Positions 60,491 through 64,000 of a DNA stretch of 64,000 nt are shown in pieces (the stretch's first letter is position 1; every line of letters starts with the position of its first letter). The stretch covers positions 3,476,001 through 3,540,000 of the forward strand of contig JAQFVV010006310.1 of NCBI GenBank assembly GCA_028023455.1. Direction: 5' to 3'. The translations under genes and the position numbers were made by a program. This DNA is from Epiperipatus broadwayi (taxonomy: Eukaryota > Onychophora > Udeonychophora > Euonychophora > Peripatidae). The notes below the pieces were generated by a model. The model was not told where the DNA came from. It saw only the letters and a list, made by a program, of their open reading frames with translations, and ran no database searches.

Positions 60491-61104
60491 CCTGATAATT
60501 ACATTAAGTCTAGAATAGACAATATATTTGTATTAAATATTAAATTAATAAATTCTTTTAGAGCATTACAAAATTGTTTAAATTCCTTATAAGCACTTTT
60601 AACTGAATCAATTTTGGCTTATTGACATGTAGCACATAATGGTTTAAATGTTATATGCTTTTTCATAATTTGCTATATTTTTATAGAAAATGGAAATGAG
60701 CATTGCATTATTTGGAAAAAAAAATCTGGTATATGCTACGAGACGCAGCATCACAAATTAAAAGTATATGATAAACAAGATGGGTAAATAAGTATGACAA
60801 TTTATTTTGGACTACACAACTTTATATTTACCCTTTATATTATTTCCATTGTCATACTCTTGCCATAATATCTAAATTTACTTCAGTCAAATTTTTAAAA
60901 GTGTGTTTTCTAAATCCTAGTCAGTTGTATTGGATATTTCAAGAAGCCCTATAAATGATTAATTAATATTTAGTTTTTTGTCTGTAACATTTATATATCT
61001 AATTATTATTGATGTTTGCTGTGCATGGAAAATATCTGGTATGCAATCCATTTATATCTTGTAATATCTGGATGATTTTATATCCACTTTAATTTTATTA
61101 AGTA

Positions 61105-62275
61105 CACCTGGGTCTCTATGCATTAGATAGGTTCCACAGAAAACTTGCATTAAAAAAATTGCACAAAAATAGACTTAACTTACCTTGAAAAATGTGGGAT
61201 AAGTTCCGTAATTTTTAAAAATTGCATAAATCCAAAGCAACAAGGTAAAATTACTTGAAAATTTGCATAAAAAAAAAAAATAAGGAAATAAAGTACGACT
61301 AATAAAAAATTTCAAATATTTGAAAAAAATTGATACAAGACAAACTTTTTTTATTTTTTCTATTAACTATTTAATTATATTCAAAACAATATATTTTTAT
61401 GTGTAATTTTACATTTTTTCATACATCTTTTAATCATTATCGCTATTTGACAATATGTGGTTCCTTTGTGAACTAGTAAGAAATCAGACTCATCACAAGA
61501 GGAAATACAGTTAGCACCAACATCAGTCTCATGTTGTGTTAATGGTTTTCAATCGACAATGTAATTGGTAATTAAACTTTGAGATGATGATTTTACTAAT
61601 TGTTTATGAAGCTCGCGATATCCAGACTGCTATGTCTAGCTGTTAGAGAATGCACTTCCATTAGTGCAACTGTGTGTGTTTATAATGACTATTGGTTAAA
61701 TTTTCTTTTATGCACATATATACATGGAGAAACTTTTAGACAGAAAAAAGTTACAAATAAAAATATTTAAAAACTTTTAAAGATACATTCTTTTTAAGTA
61801 GAAAATAAAAGTTCTTAAATATTTTTAGTTGAAAATAAAAGTTCTTTTAGTTTCTCCATGTATATATGTGTATAAAAGAAAATATAAACATATATAACAC
61901 TTACATGCAACTATTTAATTCTCGTTGAAATTTAAGAGCTCGTTCATAATTCATATCATTAAAAAAGAAAATGATTTTCCAATTGATTAGAAAGTTGAAG
62001 ACTTTCTCGAATCATTTTTGCTGTGAAGCAAATAGGTTCCACTTCTGTTTTATTACCTTTTACTAAATCTTCTACAGTATCTAAATTTATTGCCAAACCT
62101 TTTTCCAACAGGCATTTAAAGTATGTAAAATTTAATGTGTGTATATAAAACGGGGAAATCCCGATTTTAAGTGAAGTATGAACTTCTTTATCGCATAAAA
62201 GAAAACTGCATAAAAAGGTATTAAGAAGAAACATGAATCGCATTAAAAAAATCCACACAAAAAGAGACCCAGGTG
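61105..62275 (-). mobile_element. Tigger/pogo-like DNA transposon relic, copy 2
   Basis: TIRs CACCTGGGTCTC at both ends are flanked by TA (61103-61104 and 62276-62277). The left 180 bp matches copy 1 at 32049. On the minus strand a 99-codon frame (62258-61959) and a one-base-shifted continuation to about 61910 read LLEKGLAINLDTVEDLV, CFTAKMIRESLQLSNQLENH and NDMNYERALKFQRELNS. This resembles the C-terminal end of Tigger transposases (FT-K-L-E---L---L--F-----N-ER-). The catalytic domain is missing. Confidence 0.7.
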
Positions 62276-62845
62276 TACTTCATTATGCTGTATTAAATTC
62301 AATGATCTAATGTGTGAAATTCTTTTTTTTTTTAATCTTGTTTAAATATTTCATTATTATTGGATCATGTTTTCTTAATAGCTTGATTAAACTTTAAAAG
62401 TTTTCCTTATTTAACCTCTTCTATTTTTTCATAAAGGTTAATTCAATGGGAAATTATTACTAGCTAAAAATAAAATAATATCTACAATCCTGTTGAATAG
62501 TAATGTTAGATGCTCTGTTTCTTTTGCTACATTAATTTGAATTGCATTATCTGGAGTGCACTTTAAATCATTTTTATAATTATTATGAAGCAACTTAAAA
62601 CTAATGTAATAAACAAAATGCATGATCTCTACCAATATCAATTTTCTCCACTTTTTAAAACTATTTCTAAAACATATACTGAAATGAAAGCAGCATCATA
62701 GTTGGTTAATCTACTCAAAATTTTGAAATTGTGTTCATTGCTTTTGTTGCATATTTTTTTCTCTAAAGATAAAGTCACTTCATGTACATGTTTTTATGAG
62801 ATATTATTTATTTTTATATAGTGCTATGTTTTTATACTGTAATAG
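62276..62845. other. AT-rich upstream DNA, nothing recognised
   Basis: A 67-codon minus ORF (62641-62438) has no recognisable motif. No repeats shared with the rest of the window were noticed. Confidence 0.35.
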
Positions 62846-63460
62846 TGACATTAGCGATTAAGCCAATGCACATGCGCTTTAAAGATAAATTATAAATGAA
62901 TACTCTTGCTTTTTCAGGCACAAGATATAGTATTTTAGAAAGAATGGAATGAATCCACCCATTCTTTTGACCCAAACATTTGTGTATAGGCAAATCTTAA
63001 GCATGTGGAAATGAAAGTGTGAAGGTGTTAAACGATCACTATAAATTACATTTGTTGTGTTTGAACGAATGACACTTGCGAAATCTTTACAATTTATGAC
63101 ACATCATTCTTTAGTTGAAATTAAACATATATAATGAGATGTTATTTTATATTGCGCTGTTTTTTATGTAATAGTGACATTAGCGATTAAGCCAATGCAC
63201 ATGCGCTTTAAAGATAAATTATAAATGAATACTCTTGCTTTTTCAGACACAAGATATAATCTTTTTGAAAAGATGGAATGAATCCACCCATCCTTTCGAC
63301 CCAAACATTTATGTATAGGCAAATCTTAAGTGTATGGGTGGATTCATTTCATCTTTTCAAAAAGACTATATCTTGTGTCTGGAAAAGTAAGAGTATTCAT
63401 TTATAATTTATCTTTAAAGCACATATATATTGGCTTAATCACTAATATCACTATTATAAT
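62845..63460. repeat. Two direct and one inverted copy of a 120-170 bp repeat
   Basis: GTAATAGTGACATTAGCGAT through GCCAATGCACATGCGCTTTA and GAATACTCTTGCTTTTTCAG to ATGAATCCACCCAT occurs at about 62840-62990 and 63168-63320, nearly identical. The inverse follows at 63336-63455 (ATGGGTGGATTCATTTCATC to TGGCTTAATCACTAATATCAC). The last two form a hairpin. The inner part is related to the 28993 hairpin. Confidence 0.8.
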
Positions 63461-64000
63461 AATGATTTTAATAAGTATATAAAATTGATATTCATTATTT
63501 GAAATGATGAATTTTCTGTTTAAAGGTGTGATCTTTTACATATGATAATCTAAATTTATTTATAATATCTAGTATAAACCTGAATCATTTATATTTATTA
63601 GAATACTTTCATTATTTTATCAAAGTTCACAAAATTCAGTATTTTTTGTTGTTTCATTTGTTTTGTGTTTTTTCTTCATGTGGTTAAAATTTTGGTTAAC
63701 TCATTTGCAATTTTCAATGCAGCATTTGCAATTTGATTATTAAATAATATAATTTTTTTCATGTTGATCTTATGTTCCTTCTACTGAATTATAATGGTGT
63801 TTCCTTATGAAATCTATTTTGTAATTATGGAAAATTCTGTGACTATATTTTTCTTTCATTTTTGTTTTCTCTTTAGTGAATTTTCTTTTTTATGTTCATA
63901 GCATTAACATTATGGATGATTACATTATAAAATTATTGAATATTTTATAACTAAAAATAATTGTAAAATTATTCAATATCTTATAATCAAAGACAAAAAT
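63461..64000. other. AT-rich end of window, nothing recognised
   Basis: Homopolymer-rich sequence without ORFs or shared repeats. Confidence 0.35.

Noticed and set aside
1-64000. CRISPR arrays, bacterial operons or prophage
   Set aside because: The window is eukaryotic. Repeats are dispersed, foldback or LTR type, with no regular short repeat-spacer pattern and no bacterial gene organisation.

Overview
The window is AT-rich metazoan DNA (about three quarters A+T by eye) from a repeat-laden invertebrate-type genome. Evidence for a eukaryote is a spliced nuclear gene with GT-AG introns, LTR retrotransposons, LINE, hAT and Tigger-like relics, and many foldback elements. I cannot name the species.

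The one host gene I can support is ENDOG (mitochondrial endonuclease G), on the minus strand. It is split into three exons that span nearly the whole window: exon 1 at 57469-56969, exon 2 at 29729-29617 and exon 3 at 5260-4978. The joined product is 298 residues with no frame break, the normal length for the family. It carries the DRGH active-site motif, and its two introns are about 27.2 and 24.4 kb. Only about 0.9 kb of 52.5 kb is coding.

Layout, left to right. 1-4.9 kb: sequence 3' of the gene, with one foldback repeat. 5.3-29.6 kb (intron 2): foldback repeats, a GC-rich island at 10.5 kb, a dead hAT transposase (15.7-17.5 kb), a dead LINE (18.1-19.9 kb), and a solo copy of a long LTR (26.6-28.9 kb). 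There is a near-perfect hairpin at 29.0 kb, just before exon 2. 29.7-57.0 kb (intron 1): a Tigger-like transposon relic (32.0-33.0 kb) and a head-to-head pair of the same long LTR (33.9-38.1 kb). These are followed by two nested Gypsy-type retrotransposons: an old plus-strand element (about 39.4-49.25 kb) whose gag is split by a younger minus-strand element (41118-46815, 5-bp target duplication TATCT). A 5'-truncated RTE-type LINE (54.7-56.0 kb) lies closest to exon 1. 57.5-64 kb: sequence 5' of the gene, with a hairpin element, a second Tigger-like copy and clustered direct and inverted repeats.

Nothing in the window looks like a new multi-gene system. The most informative observations are the rebuilt giant-intron ENDOG gene, the nested retrotransposons with internal tandem amplification, the large LTR palindrome flanked by an identical direct repeat of about 125 bp, and the unexplained GC-rich island.
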